Assembly (NCBI GenBank): GCA_019843655.1
Contig: JACDQD010000102.1
Coordinates: forward strand, 6,271,501 to 6,335,500
DNA: 64,000 nt
Reading direction: 5' to 3'
Source of the DNA: Lethocerus indicus
Taxonomy: Eukaryota; Arthropoda; Insecta; Hemiptera; Belostomatidae
The notes under the pieces were generated by a model, which ran no database searches, had not been told where the DNA came from, and saw only the letters and a program-made list of their open reading frames with translations. Made by a program: the position numbers and the translations under genes. Shown here one piece after another: positions 37,401-52,100 of the stretch (within the stretch, counting starts at the first letter, position 1; every line of letters starts with the position of its first letter).

Positions 37401-38450
37401 TTACTCCGCGCACCCCAACCAACCCTCCTGTAGTCAGTCCAGCGTGTTCACTTGGGGTAATATGTTTATTAGGGTTAACTTAAACGCAGGGGTCCAGTCA
37501 TAGGCCCCTGGGATCCAGTAATATTTATTTGATTTATTATGAATACGTTAAAATGTTATATTTCTTCTTTGTGCTTGAAATTCCGGGTGGCGAAAGGTTT
37601 TTTCTTAATTAGAATATACTTGTACGGCGTATAATATAAATTTTATTTAAACTATCTGCGTAATAAATAAATAAATGTAATCAACGCCCGTTACGTGTTT
37701 CAAAAGTAAATAGTACAGAATCTATATCCGATATAAATATGTCGGATTTAAGAAATCTGGCAACGCTCATAAAACAAGGTAAAGGTCGGAAGTTAGTAGT
37801 CCGATCAGCGATATGAGTCAGTTTATGGTCCCATTTCCCGACAGGGCCGTCAATGCGCGGACCCTTAAATATCGCTGCGGATCGGGAAATGAAAAAGGGC
37901 AGGACTGTGCGCCCCACCGCCCGGAAATAAAACCGAATGTCAGACCCCGGGTTGAGAAAGTTATAAAGAACCTGCCGGAACGGTGTAATGACTGCCCTAT
38001 ATGACCCCCTGCACCCACAATACGCGCCGATAATTATAGTGGTTCGTAAAACGAGTGCCCACTGCTATACGGCCCCTTGCCGGATCAAGTTGATTAATCC
38101 TAGAAAGAATTATTGTTACTGTAAGAATCCTGCGAAAGAACGTGATGAACAGTATTGAGCGAATGTACTTGGCATGTTCGTGAAACTAATAATTAAATCG
38201 GCCTCGGATTTTAATTAAACTTAAAATTGATTTTTATTCTTTTTTGTAATCCTTACTGTGACTTTTCCTTGTAGGCATTTCAGTAAATGTTCCCGTAAAA
38301 CTGATTTTCAAAAATTAGTAAAAGTTCTTTCCTCTGTGTCACAAAAATACGCGATGTGTCGACACAGTTTTCCGGCGGAAATGTATAGATTCGACAGACC
38401 TCACTTAATGAACTCGGTATTCGAACAGGCGTGGGCTGTGTAAAAATAAT
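34487..38450. other. Non-coding; islands at about 35180-35400, 35880-36180, 36690-37010, 37350-37500 and 37800-38100
   Basis: Islands are closely spaced here. The frame at 35157-35486 (109 codons, +) lies in an island with an overlapping minus frame and has no domain. No RNA gene or element ends seen. Confidence 0.7.
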
Positions 38451-41400
38451 CCTCAAACATCTGGAAGGAGGCGGACGGAGTGGGCCTCGTCGAGTTTTCT
38501 AATAACGGGCAAGAAGTTTCATTTCCCTGGGCCAACTTCCCCTGGGAGGAACACCGGCAACGAAAAAAAAGCGCCCCGCTCCCGCTCTACCTCGATAGTG
38601 GCCGAACCGGGAGGTCCCGCTCCCCCCTACAGTTTTAGACATTTAAATACAAAGTACAATAGAACTCCTTGCATCTGGGCTCGCGGGTTTTCAGCTCTGA
38701 ATTTTCAACCGTCGGCGGTGGGCAGGGAGGGCTTAGTTTTCTTTAACTTTTGTCATTTCCCAAGAGAGGGAGGAAAAAAAGGCGGGGGCGGGCTGGAGAA
38801 GTAGAAACCTGGCAGAGAACTAGACGGAAAAACCCGATAGAGAGTGCCCGTGGGCTGAAGCGAAAAAAACTCCCGTGCGGGATTCATACTCGAGCGATTA
38901 TTCGAGTACGGAGGAAGGAAACGATTGAATAAACGGGGCGAAAGAATGGGTACATGACGGCACTTGAAAAATTTTTCCTATTAGTCCTTCACTTACTATT
39001 TACATTCAAATTGAGTTCGACTGGGGGCGCGGCTGGATGGTGGGAAAGAAAAAGCAAGAGATCTGAAATTTCCGTTGGTCGCCCCTTGCAATTTCTTTTT
39101 TGTAGCGTTCGCGCTCAAACCTTAATTGTCCCTCGACCGCCAGTATAAATTCCGTTTCCATTCCGATTGTATAGTTTGCTCCGTAGGTTTTTAATAATTT
39201 TGACACAATTTTATACGAATATATATTTTTTTCTTACTTAAATAAGAATATTTGACGTGCGTCCAACATAATGTAGCATTCCTGAGTCATATTATTAGTA
39301 AAGTTTCTTCTTTTGACTCGTTTGAGCCTTTTCCGAACTCGTTCTACTTGTAATTTTCCCAGACCCGGCAAACGGACCCATCATGAAAAGATTTGTATTA
39401 TAATCTATAACATATTCTTGTATTTACGGCTCTGTTTTAATGCCATTAAATATAAACAATTATGTGACTATAGCAACATTACTGTGTACGAACTAATTGA
39501 ACGAATTAAATGAGTTTATTTAATTTTTTTATAATCATCGATCAAAATATACTATTTCACTGTGGGTTTCCGTAAATATTTTCGCTGTAGTGTATTTGTA
39601 AACCTCGATTCCTAACTCTCGCGTACAGGATAATTTCTTTTTATTTGTATTGGAATATGTTAACACACATGAATAATTATTGTAAAAACGCGTCAATAAC
39701 TCAACGGGAACAATTCCAATACCATTCACAGTAACCCTATTCTAATGCCTCCGTTATAATTCTCAAGTATTTTAGTGAAATACAATTTAACATAGACTCA
39801 CAAACGAAACGTCAGAAACAAAGAATATGCTCAATTTAATTGCATATTATTCGTTTTGGAGCGACAGTAAAGTTTTAATAAATCCAAAGATAAAGATGAA
39901 ACAAATGTTAAAAAGTATGCCCGGAAATTGTGATACAGACGAGGTCCGGTACTCTTTCTGAATTATTGAACCTTATTCCACTCCGTTTTGTGTCGGAACG
40001 CCGATGGTTCCACTTTGAAGGAATTGTACTAATAATTTATGTAAAGCCATAGTCGTGAGGTCCGTGACGCGAATTCCCAACTGCCGGTTTCAGTCGTTTA
40101 ATCCTCGCCCCATCTGCCCCCGCGAATATAACCTGTGCCAAATGCTAAAGTATCGCCAAACTCCAATCGAGTTTTACAAACGCCCTAATATCGACCAGAA
40201 TAGAGTTTTTAAATACCTTATATCTTATCTTTATTTTGATAATAATATATTCATATTCTAATCGATTTAGGGTACTCAGAATTATAGATTTCTCGATAGT
40301 ATAAACCTTTCTCCCGTACTTATTTAGCATCGAAATAAAGCTATAGTCGGTACAAGAATTACTGATGCACACATCACGAAATGATATAATGTATAGAGTC
40401 GATTATAAAGCTTCACTCTATGTTATTTTCCAATAACATTCTAGTTCAAACATAATTTTAATCGATCATGATCTCATTGCATTTTGAAATTCAGAAGAAG
40501 GATATTTAGATAAACTGAACAAATGATCGACACCGCGTATTCCGTCGGCCTTGTCATTATATATTTATCAAACTTTCTATAGTGCTATAGATCTTAGAAT
40601 CTTCATTGCGAATCTTTGAATAGTTGTATTCTCAACTGAAACAAGGAGAAGTAGTTCTCCTAGCAAATACTAAACATTATTCTTAGGTATCCTTACTTCG
40701 CAATAATTATATTAAATCCTATGGAAGTGGGGGAATTTTTTTAGTAAATTATACATTATTAAAAATATATACATTCTCATTATATCGTTACATCAAATAA
40801 AAAATAGGCTTGTGGTGACCCGGAAGTGCAACGAAGCAACCCCACTGAGAGGAAAGAAAAAGTTCTAGAGCCGTGGATAGAGAGACTTTTATATGGTTAT
40901 TGAATACCGATTGTCGGTTGATGCCGCGACCCGGCAAAGTTTGTTGTTTGGACTGTACAGGGCCCTCCCCCATCAGCCCGACAAGATTGAGTTGTGCGAG
41001 TTTTGTGCGGTAGTGGCGGCTGTGGGCGGGGGCGGCGGCATTGGGGGCGTAACCCCGGCCCCCTTAATTAAGGGGTGTAGTAAGAGCTTGACCACTTTAC
41101 TCCAATATAAACTCTCCCTCCAAGTTGTGCCTCCGCTCCCCCCCCTCCCATCGAAATCCCCTTGCTTACCCATCCCCTGTCCCGGCTCTTTCTGGACCGG
41201 GGACCGCCTTCTGATTATATTAATTGAATATTTTGTGTGGGGGAGAGTGAGCGACAACCCCCTGGGATGTCGACCGAGAAATGAAAGCCCTACGGATTTT
41301 TTCTACTTTCTCTATTAGGGGAGTAAAACATGTCAGACTAATGATACTGCTTTGGAACGTACCATTTACAGAAAATTGCTCACTTCCTTGTAAAAACCAT

Positions 41401-42530
41401 CGACTTGTACTACATGGCTTGAGATTATTTCTTCCTACAATTTTATTATATTAGTCCTATACAATTATATTAATTTATTTTATGTGTTCACAATACACGT
41501 GTTTGGCTGTATGGTAAACATGTTTCATCTTCCCGCCACTACTACGTGGAGTTTATCCTTAATAAAATGATTAAATTATATGTTGTGGTACTTGCTCAAC
41601 TAAGAGATCCCTAATACTATACGGAGTCCCTGTTCTTTGATAATCACCAATATGTGTGCAATTAGTGCAATACTGAATTACCCTACAAACGTTACAGTGA
41701 CATACACCCTACAATGTTGACTGCAGAATATGGCATATTGTAATCTATTATTAGAGAAATTTGTTTGCTGCTCCCCTAAACTTTAGATTGTGGTTAATAT
41801 CGGGGAAGGTTTCATCCGTGATTTTTAATTCACTTTAAAATAGTAAATATGTCGATGTAAAATTTACTGCGGGCCCCTCGATAGATTTCAATTTTACAGC
41901 TCAATCTTATAATAAACTTTGTCTTTGTAAGTCAGTTGAGTCTGGCGGTGACAAAACTTTTCCTTAATAAATCGGCTTAATTGCTTCCGAATAGCTCTCC
42001 GCTTCAAGAATTAATTCAGGTGGATAATACGACTTTTCGAATTATGATGCTCGTCCGGATTAACAAGCAGAGATGGAATAAAGCCCTCTTGAAAGTGTGA
42101 TACCTTCTCAGGGAAAAGACTTTCCTGCCATTTAGCTATCTTCATTCTTTTCACTGTGAAGTAAAACGTAAAAAGTGCAATGAATTAAATTTCTTGTAAA
42201 TATGTAGCATAACTTCTTTTCCTCTTTTATATTTTCCCGCTGATTTGGTTTTGTTAGACCGATCTTGTCTGGTCGCCATCTTCTGTAGCTCTTAGGGCCA
42301 GAGAGCGAGACAGTGAGTTCACAAACATAAATATTCATTCATAATGTTTCCTTATTTTTTATTAAGGTTTACTAATCGGCTCTAAATTAAATGCTAATTT
42401 TAAGGTTTAAATTTCCTATGCGAATCCAAACTTCCTCAAACATTTTTCTCATCGGTTTAGAAAAGGCGGACCTTATCCAGTTTGACCGAGTTTTTCCCGC
42501 TTATTTAATTTATAAGATCAATTTGTTTAA
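38451..42530. other. Non-coding; islands at about 38460-38900 and 40880-41330
   Basis: The frame at 40893-41318 (141 codons, +) spans a Gly- then Pro-rich low-complexity stretch in the island, with a 94-codon frame opposite. It looks compositional. Bases 39150-40020 and 41340-42500 are AT-rich with nothing assigned. Confidence 0.65.
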
Positions 42531-45500
42531 GAGAAAGAGAGAGTGGTAGGGCCGGAAGGGGGTGGGGAGCTTCCCCCCTCCCAATCAACGCCGAATAATA
42601 GCTACGTGCTCCAAGTACGAAGAAAGTCATTTGCTGGTCCCGGCCCCCTCCTGATTTATTTCTGAAAATTTTCTCTCACCCCTCATGAACTGTGTCCAAA
42701 AAAAAGGGGAAAGAAAAGGAAGAAACGAAATACCGAAGTTTTATTTTTTGAAATATTCCCCTCTGCGACTCATTTCCTAGGCGCATTACGCAAAAAGTCG
42801 GGCTCATTTATTCTCCACACGTCCTTTTCCCTCTCCCCGACTCACTCACTCCGTTTCATTCTCCGCTTCTCTTGCCTTCCTTCATTGTCTGCAGCTCTGG
42901 GTTTCTTTACTAAATTTTCGAGCAGATTTTCGTTTTTCCACGATTATTTTAATACTGAACGAATTGTGTTTCTTCCGGGTAAGAAGTTGTTTTGGTTCAC
43001 ACCATAATACGAGCATATTTAATAAGAATAAAAGTTATAATTATATTTTAAATATAATTTCATATAAATCTCAACACTTTTGCACTTAGTTAACATTTAT
43101 TGCCTGAAATCGCGTTGGTTGAATGATTCTATGATATTATCTTTAAAATATTAAATATTAGAACCTTTTTATTCTTAAAAAGTGAACTAGTATCGTTACA
43201 TGAACCGAAACAACTACTGTTCCAGAAGAAAAAATATATTCCTTTATTATATGGTGTAATGCAACACGAATGGTTTCATTTTTAAGCAGGACTAATATTT
43301 TCTTCTCCAATCATTAATGTGAAAATAATAGGAAGAAGAAACAGGATAAAAAAATGGAGAAATAAAAAGGAGTACAAAAATATTTATGTAGGCTCGATAA
43401 TGTTTTTAATTACGAGAAAGAATATGACCATTAAATAGTTACAGGTATTACTGCAGAACGGTAAACAGGGGAAGATCTTTCAGCTAAATTAATACTCAGC
43501 ATAAACGTCTCCAGGTTAACGATTTCATTAAGGAAATTGGAAAAAAAAGGATTGAAAATTCGCTTGGAGTCGTTTATTTGGAGACAGAAGTAACGAGGCC
43601 TTCTTGGATAATGAAATCCCTCTTTAATTTCCCCTAAATTGTCTCTTTTTCTTTAACCTCCATTCGCTACATCAAATTATTATTTTTCCGTGTTTTTGTG
43701 CCCAGAAAGAGGCAAAAGCCTTTGCCGCTCGAATCCTTTCATTTTGAAATTACATCTGTGTTGTTCGTACGTCCTGTGGAATTATAATTATCTCATATTT
43801 GGAATACGTTTAGACCCGCTGATTTTCAGCAGAGGTAGCTATGCCATATGCAAGTCGTCATATGCGTATGAACATGCAGAGGAGAGAAATCTCGCCAGGG
43901 GAAGATTATTCTTTGCCAAATATCCAACACCGTAACAGTTCTTACTGGTTTCTTCGACATGACGCTACTTTTCGGATGGAATGCTACTGACTTTATTGAA
44001 AAGCTAAATCGTGAGTATATTTTGTTGTCATAAAAAAATTTGATAAATGTGCGAACATAGCCTTCATACGGCCACCAGCGGTGGTACGGCGACACAATAC
44101 TGCTAACCCGCAAAACAAGTCTGCTTTGCGTTCTGCGTTACAAAGCGCCTTTTATCTTCTCACCACTAGACCATCGACGAATGGGTTTACAATAAAACCA
44201 ACGTAAAAAGGCGTTGAAATTCATATATACGACGTTCACAAATATATATTATATATACGTGCAGAAAAATTACCTATAAACCGGACTTATCTTCTACGGT
44301 AATATATTCTAAATAAAGCAAAAAACCGTACAGACACACTTGTAATTAACCTCTCATGCTACATCATAACTTTATGGTGCTAACAATATTGAATAAGCCA
44401 AACATATATTGATGTGTCCATCACTATAACACTAAATGCTGGAATTAATTTTATTCTCCGAAAAAAGTAATAAACAGGGAAGAAGCGATTCACACGCATG
44501 AGATCCTAGTGGAAACACCAACCCAGAGTTAAAACTTGTGGCCATTGAGTACCTTCACTTGGTGAGAGTAGTTTCTAGTTCCCATGTTAACTGATCGTCC
44601 TTGGAAGTCTGAGCATGATTAGGCACTATAATCCTCCAAGCGGCGTCTTGGTCTCCGCGCCGCTGCTCACTTTCGCCGAGTTTTCGATCATTTCGTTTCG
44701 GAAACTTTTTAAAAAGTTGCCGGGCGTGATGGGAGGGGGTACACCCCTCATTTGGGCGAGGAGCCCAATCCGGCTTCGGGAGAGGGGGCAAAAAAGTTTA
44801 CAGAGTTTATTCCATACCCGTCTCACGGAGTTCAACTTTCATTTTTGGGTCCCGCCTCCGGGCCAAAAATGAGAGATTTTTCAGATATTCAGCCGACATC
44901 ACGTCCCCGAGGGCCATCTCCCGTTAATTAAATTCGTTACTCTGCCCTCTACATATGCACCTAATGTAATTGAATTCGGGCGAATAGAATGGAATCCTCT
45001 TTTGCTCTCGCAACCTCAATCCACTTGTACGCGTGAAATATATTTTGCGGTTTTCTATACGTAACTGAAGAAACTCTTAATCCTGCTCTTGAAAAATAAA
45101 ATTACATTCACTGTAATAGGTTCATCGTAACCTTTCCTTTCTCTGTCATGTGTTACTTTAAGGTTTTACACGCGAATATCTGGATCATAAAGTTTTTCTT
45201 ATATATTCCTTTACAAATCTTAAAGTGCATTTTTGTTATAATTGCATTTAAGTTATAAATTATTTATTTAAGACAATACCGAGAACGTAAATTCGAATGT
45301 ATGTAGCAACATAGGAGCTTCCACCCTCCTCCCTAGTATTGTTTATTACACAAGCTTGTTTGAGGATATTGTTAGGCTAAATTTACTTAAAACATCTGTT
45401 CCGTATAGGCGAACATCCGATAGTAATTCCGGTTGTTCCTCAATCGACAAAAAATGGAGCGAAAATTCCCATTTTTCGAACCCGCACAGACGGAACCGAG

Positions 45501-46240
45501 TACGTTTCCTCACGTAACGTTGGACTCGGAACGAGAGAGGAATTTTTCGTTCTATTTGTCGCGGCCCTCCGAAACAAAAATGTATCGGGCCCGATTATTT
45601 AACGGGGCCCCTTCGAATTCGCGGGTCCGATGTTTTCATTTGATGAAATATAAGGTACAATATCCTTGGGGCGCCGGCTACAATTCACTTGGCTGTCACA
45701 TGCGAGTGGGCGCGACAAATGTAAAAAAACCGTACAACATCGAGCTGCCGGTACTTTTCACAAGAGAGAACCAATTTCCTTTGGGAATTCATTCCGGCTA
45801 CGGTCGCTTTGGAGGCGCGAGAGTGATTTAGCAGGCTTATATGCTGCTCGGCCGATCGGGCGGTGCTTTTAAGAATTATGTTTCCGGAATACAATTTGTA
45901 TTATCCATTTAATTATAATGTGGAGGCTGAAATGTTTTAGTGATGTGTGATAATGCCGGAAGTAGCATTGTGCGAATCAGATTATAAAGTAAAAAGTAGT
46001 TGGTAGATTTACGTCATGTCGCTTTCAGAGTTGTTTTTAGTGTTATATTTTACGATTGTGCCAATTAACTATCAATATAGCATTCTGTTTGCAAGTAACA
46101 TATTTATTATACCGTGGTAAAAAATCTGTCTATCAAACGTGGTTCCGGGTTAATAATATTTATAATATTACTTTTAAAATATTTTCAGATAAAACGTTAC
46201 ATTTCTACGATTAATACTAAATAAATAATACTGTATAGTG
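42531..46240. other. Non-coding; islands at about 42540-42870, 44640-44930 and 45470-45860
   Basis: The + frame 45433-45831 (132 codons) is less repetitive than most island frames. It still has no recognisable motif, and a 69-codon minus-strand frame overlaps its 3' end. I do not call it a gene. Bases 42880-43680 are very AT-rich. Confidence 0.65.
43039..43059. other. AT-only 9-bp hairpin
   Basis: AATTATATT pairs exactly with AATATAATT across TTA. Such stems are expected in strongly AT-rich DNA, and I attach no function to it. Confidence 0.7.
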
Positions 46241-48834
46241 CTTCCAGCGGGGGAAGTTCTGTTGGAAGTCCGGCGTGGGAGGAAGAGAGGAAAATTCCGA
46301 AATATTTTTGGGCAGGCGTATCATATGTAAAAAGGGGCCGTATATCCCACGGCCCATTATTCCCCACTTTTTACCGACTCCGCCCGTGTTAAAACTTCCT
46401 TTAAACTTAATTTTAAGTAACGTGTACAACATAATCGGCCCGAGTTTATATCCACTTTACATTTTACAGTAAGTGTAAAAACCCCTCTTTCTTGTATCTT
46501 TTAAAGCGGTTTTATGTCGGGGCTTTAACGCCGTTATCGCCGGCTGCCTAAAGGGAGGAGGGCCTTCCTCGGGGGGTTGGCTGGCCCCGCGGGGAAGAAA
46601 TAAGTTATAAATTTCCCTATCTCATTTTGTAGGGGGTCGTTAACATTTTTACGGGATTTAACGCCCGCCGCCCCCTCCCCTCTCTCGGGAATTGATTGAA
46701 GTCTCGCCGACCGTTTAATAATATCACCCCGTATTTAAATTTCATATGTTTCTTCTTCTCTTTTTTTCTCTCCCTCTCCCTTTATCCTTCAGAACCCGTA
46801 ATTAAAACGGGTTTTAGTACGCTGTACTAATAAGTAAATATGTGCCATTTGTAAACGGGATATTTAAAATCAGTAATATTCGTATTATGTATAACTTAAT
46901 TTGGTTCATATAATAGGACAATTTAGGGATTGAAGAATAGGGCACTTAGTTTTAATAAAATTAGTGCTAATTTTAAACCTAATCATCTTCATAGACGATC
47001 TTTTTTGGATTACTCATTCTTTCGTGGCTTTTGCCAGTTATGGAGTCTTTAAATACCCTCACTACTTCGAATTAATATTCGATTACTTTTACACAATATT
47101 TATTACTGAATACACAATTAAACGAATAAAAGTTATTAAAATTGTTAGTACATTCTGTCCAGAGTTATTTCAGCAGATAATGCAGCGTGATGTGAACTGT
47201 TTCCTAACTGTTTGAATGGCTGACAACCACTTTAGGCTCCAGGGGGCGGAGGCGTCCATTATTCATATCCTCCCTTGTTAGATTCCGAACTGGGGCAGTT
47301 CTCGTTTGTCATTTGGACTCGGCCATCCAGTTTTCTTCTATGGCGTGAGCGGGGCAGGGCGATTTCCGCGATAAGGTGGCGGGGGCCGGTGCCCTACTCA
47401 CGTCCATTTTTATCTGGAGGTTGACTGACGCATTCAAGGGATGTGTGAGGTGGGGCGGAATCTCTGCTCGAACTTTATTCGGGCCCGCGGCCATAAATCC
47501 TTCGCCCGTCTCCCGGAATGGATAGATTGAATTACGTTACAGAATTATTGCCGAGTACAAAGGAGCCGGTAATATAATATGAAAGTTCTAGTAAATAGAA
47601 TCAAACCGGTCTGCCATAATAAAGTTGAGTATAGCAAAGCGGGTATCTTTAATTTATTTTATACAGAAAACTAGTTCACTTCGCTGGAGTTGTCGGGAAT
47701 ATTTATTCAGGTATTAATTTGTTTGCAACAAAATTCATAATTCTAGTTGAATTCTGCGGACTAGAAAATTGGAAATTTTCAACATTTAGGCTATGAATAT
47801 ATTTTGTGAAATTATTAATCCGCAGCTATATTTTTAAGAGATTCGCAAATAATAATAAGAAAAACATAATAATAAAACTCCAATGTAAACTACTGTAGAA
47901 GAATGGAGGGAGTCCTTCATTTAATCTGTAGAAGTTTCTATATCCTCCCATCCCAACAACTCTCGAAAGCCTCGAGGGGTTTGACCTCAGTCGTTTCTTT
48001 TATTTGCATTGTTTTGACGGCAAGATGGAGTACATAGGATAACAACTTTGTCTATATGAAAAGTAGAACTTGATGTTTTAATCGCATTGATACGCATGCT
48101 ACCCCTACCAGCTGGGTTTTTATACAAATAATGTCGCCTTCACATTGTCTATGAGAAAGTGCACTGAAAGTGCACAAATGTTTGAATGATAACGTCCCTA
48201 GCGGTGTGCGAGGATAAATGCTCGACGCAAACAATGGTGACAGAACAGAAGGGTGAGATCTCGTGGAGCCACCCGCTCTACGACGGATGTCTGCCGTCAC
48301 TCCCAATATTACATACAGTATTTTGTAGTTGTTCTCAAATGCTTAGACTCACCTTCGAATAATAGTTTTAAGCACCACAGGAATAACGGAAAATCAACAT
48401 TAGCTCAACATTCGGGATTGAAGCAAGAAAATATATAGGTTAAAAGATTCCCACTTCCGTCTCTCTTTTTTTACCCGAAACGGTTCCAGCGTCTCACCGC
48501 CGCCATTGGTATTCAGCCAGCGTCAAAGTACAGCCATCGTACGGGCTTGTGATGCCAATGGATCATCCTTTTAGCGTTATTGCCTCAATGCCTACCGATA
48601 TGTCAGACAGTCGCACCCACTCAATCCCTATAGTTGATTGAATATTTTAATATTCGACCTTCCCGAACCCCCATATTGTCCATATTGATACTTATGTCAG
48701 CCTTCGATGTAGTATCCTGTTACTCGTTTACCCTACTTATTTCGTCTAATTGCCGTACGCATTGATGAAAGTATTCCTTACGATTATCAACTAACAATAA
48801 AATACAGTCTAAATGTGCAATTGAAAAGACGGTC
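46241..48834. other. Non-coding; islands at about 46240-46740 and 47220-47530
   Basis: A pyrimidine-rich run near 46750-46790 follows the first island. No exon, repeat family or RNA gene is recognised. Confidence 0.7.
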
Positions 48835-49110
48835 TCAATTTACGGCACCTTTCCACTCAGTTAAAGAACCGAGTTTAGAGGGGTAGGCTACGGGCCATTT
48901 TCGTTCGATGAAGTGGTGGTCCAGTATTGGTGTTCCGGGTTGTATGTTGGGTAATCTCCCTCGGGGGTTGTGATAGTCTTCGGTGACCGTTATCCTCTTC
49001 GCTCTTGCTGTTTATAGGATTACATGCCTGGCCATCTGCTCTACCGAAGGGGGACTACCCCCATCTTCACTTCTGATCCAACCCCAGTAGCTGATCACAG
49101 GGGTAGCTTT
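48835..49110 (-). repeat. Possible decayed interspersed repeat with tRNA A-box-like motif
   Basis: The complement near 49040 reads TCGGTAGAGCAGATGGCC, which looks like the D-arm (A box) of a tRNA. No B box follows at the usual spacing. Downstream on the same strand, a 58-codon frame without an ATG runs from 49011 to 48835. It contains TPILDHHFIERKWPVAYPSK and is not a protein I recognise. The moderate GC content, the A-box-like start and the protein-like frame together suggest an old transposon-derived piece. The evidence is weak, and unique sequence remains possible. Confidence 0.25.
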
Positions 49111-52100
49111 CCTGACAAAAATAACATTCAAGCCCGAATAAAAGCAGCTATACTTGAAGGCCGATTACATTGATAGATTACAGAATAACTTTTATTCATA
49201 AATGTTTGTATGTTATTAACCTATGTTTCTAGGTACAATTATGTGCATCTGTTTTTCGTCTTTTGGTTTACCATTTGATTTTATATTGAACTTACCCTAT
49301 GATTTCCGTTTGAATGCTTAAGTTAGTGACGTGATCAACTTCGCGCATAGTTATTTTTAATGTTGAGCTCGAATCCTAGGTGATCTTTTATTATAGGATT
49401 TTTATAATAATTCGTCATGTTTGTTTTGACCCATTGTGTGCGAAATTTAGTGTCATGTGTCATATATCGGTTTAATTACTTTATAGATGAGGAGCTTCAG
49501 GATTCTGGTGTCAATCAGTAATGAATTCTTATGTGAGACAAAATGTTTAACAGAAAAAATATGAACTCTGTCACAGCCAAGTTCTGTCCACTCAAGTGCA
49601 CGAGTGCACTGTATTGCGAAATGTATGTTTCTACTGTATTAAACACCTTTATCAAAAAACGATCCTCCCCCTCTTCGTTTTTAAGACAAAAATTCGGGAG
49701 TTGTGTATTCCTATTAGCACAAAATTCCACGTTCAAAGTAAAATTATTTTATTTTAATTTGCCTAATAGGACCACTGGTAGTGTGCACGAGGAGTGGTCC
49801 TTTCCTTTATATCTTGAAAGGAATGTTGTTTCATAAAGTCCGAAAACTCGAAGCAGGAAATTCGAAAGTTCGGTAATAATAAATGATACTCGGTCATCTC
49901 GCAGTAAAAGGTTTAATTAAAAGTTTCTTATCTTTCTTTGCTCTTACCGCCTTTCGATTTTTCAACTCCCCCAATGAGCTTAAAAAGATAAAAATATTTT
50001 ACGTTAAATTTTGTTTTTAACAAACGAGAGAAAACATTAATTCTTAACATTTAAAGAGGACGAGCAAAAACTAATGTTAATGTGTAATTTAATGGATCCC
50101 TTTGGCTATTCTGACACGGTAGAGACAGTTTAGTGTTCACAATTTCGTATGTACACTAAATGAATCTACTATTCAAATTTCGTGTTTGTGTATCTGCGTT
50201 TATTTCACTAGATCATAAATAAAAACATTGCCTTAAAAGCTGAAAAGGATAGTGCGAATAATGCGGTTGTTTACAACTGGCTACATGAAGACCGCGTTTC
50301 TTGGGTTAAGAAAGTAAGACACTAATCAGAAAGTTCAAATTAGACCGCATATAGACGTATGGGATAAATGTAAGTGGGCGTTCTACGTGTCCAAAAGTCA
50401 CTTATCGGTCGCTGTCGAAGGGGAACTTGAAAGAAAGGTCGTATAAAGCCGATGTAGAGTAAGAGGGAGGACGGGGTTTATTTGGGTACGGGCAGAGTCA
50501 AAAATGGGGCCTAAAAGGGAGGCGCAAAGAGGGAGCCGGCCCCCCGGGGAGCGGACCCGGCCCGGCCGGCCAGTATATTTGCTTTCGCCGCGGGCACTAG
50601 TGGCCGCCCACCAGAGTGTTTCAGAAATGTAAATGTTGTGCCACAATATCTGCATGTGTACGCACATGCCTCCCTCCTCCCTCTTCAAACTATAAACACG
50701 GTTTTGCTCCTATCAAAACTGGAGCCGCAGCCCCGAAGTAGCCCTAACCGGCAACAGGCATAAGGCATTACCGGTATACAGGGCCCCGCCATTAATGCTC
50801 CCTCTATGGAACGTCCGCGAGGGGAGGATGGTGGGCGTAGTAACATCGTTCCGCCATGTTATTGTCACGTGCTTATTTCGCGCCGTACCGGAAAGCTACG
50901 TTAAAAGCGTTTATAATGTGATCGAGACATTAGACCGGCTGTTATTGACGCAACATGTGTTAAGAAACATCAGCACGTAGAACGAGCGATAGTTGTGTCT
51001 ACCTTTTATTCAATAGCCATCCAGGCGGTGGGATGGACTGGCCGTGTATTTGGGTAATGCGTTCTGTCTGTAACATAACCGTAGGCATTATTACGGTCCA
51101 GTAGACCGAACAAGCCTGGACCCCCTCCCTCTTCCTGCCTACCGTTCGCCCCGGGGCGGAAAACTGTTAATACACCGGCCTATACCGCCCCGCCCCTCCC
51201 GGCCTACGTTCTCCCTCCCCTCATATTAAGGATTAGATGAGGTTCGGACCAATATAGTGAATGGAATCCGGAAGGTCCACTTTCCGTACTCAACACTCCT
51301 TAGATTATTAAGACGGGTATTAATTTTTCCCTTCCATAAGATTTACCATACAGACACTTGTAGTTATTAATAATGAAATGATGACACCCTTAATGAGTTA
51401 TGAAGTTATTGCCCTCCCTTAAAAAAGTTATCCCGTGACAAATGTGTACCAAGCACGGTCCATCAATCGCGTACATTAAATTAAAATAGTTTCGTAATAA
51501 AAAAAAAACAGGTACTGACCTTACATAATACTGATGGTTCACTAGTCTATTAATTTTGCTCTCGTTGAATATAATCCAAGGCTCGTCAAAATACCTCGGA
51601 GGAAGTAGCGTTTAGGGGGGAAAGCGGGCGGTGGGCGTTGTCGGGGAATAGTTAAATTTAATTTATGCCGCGGGCAATAATCCTAGAACAAAGGCCCCAT
51701 ACGTCAAGCGGGCTCGGGTCTCGGTTGGGGGCATAGAGGGGCATTAGAGCCAGAGACAGGAGCCTCCCTGTCACACACTCCCTCTCTCCCACGCTCCCCG
51801 ACACAATATACGTGTCGGAATACTCGGCCGATGATTAACTGCATTGTTGAGACTCGATAGCCACCCGGCCCGACATCTCTCGTTCGGTTAAATGATCTCG
51901 GAAATTCGTTAAACCGCTCCCATTGTTCCGAAACGCTGAGCTCATTGTTCTCTGCCAGCTCGGTTATTTGCAGAGAGGGTAGACTTCTTTCGTTTAATCG
52001 CAATTCTACTATTATAATCTATATTATACCTAGGCAAATGAATAGGGCGATTGTCAAAAAAATAATCAAAATAATGCTGTTCGCATATTTAGTCTGTAGT

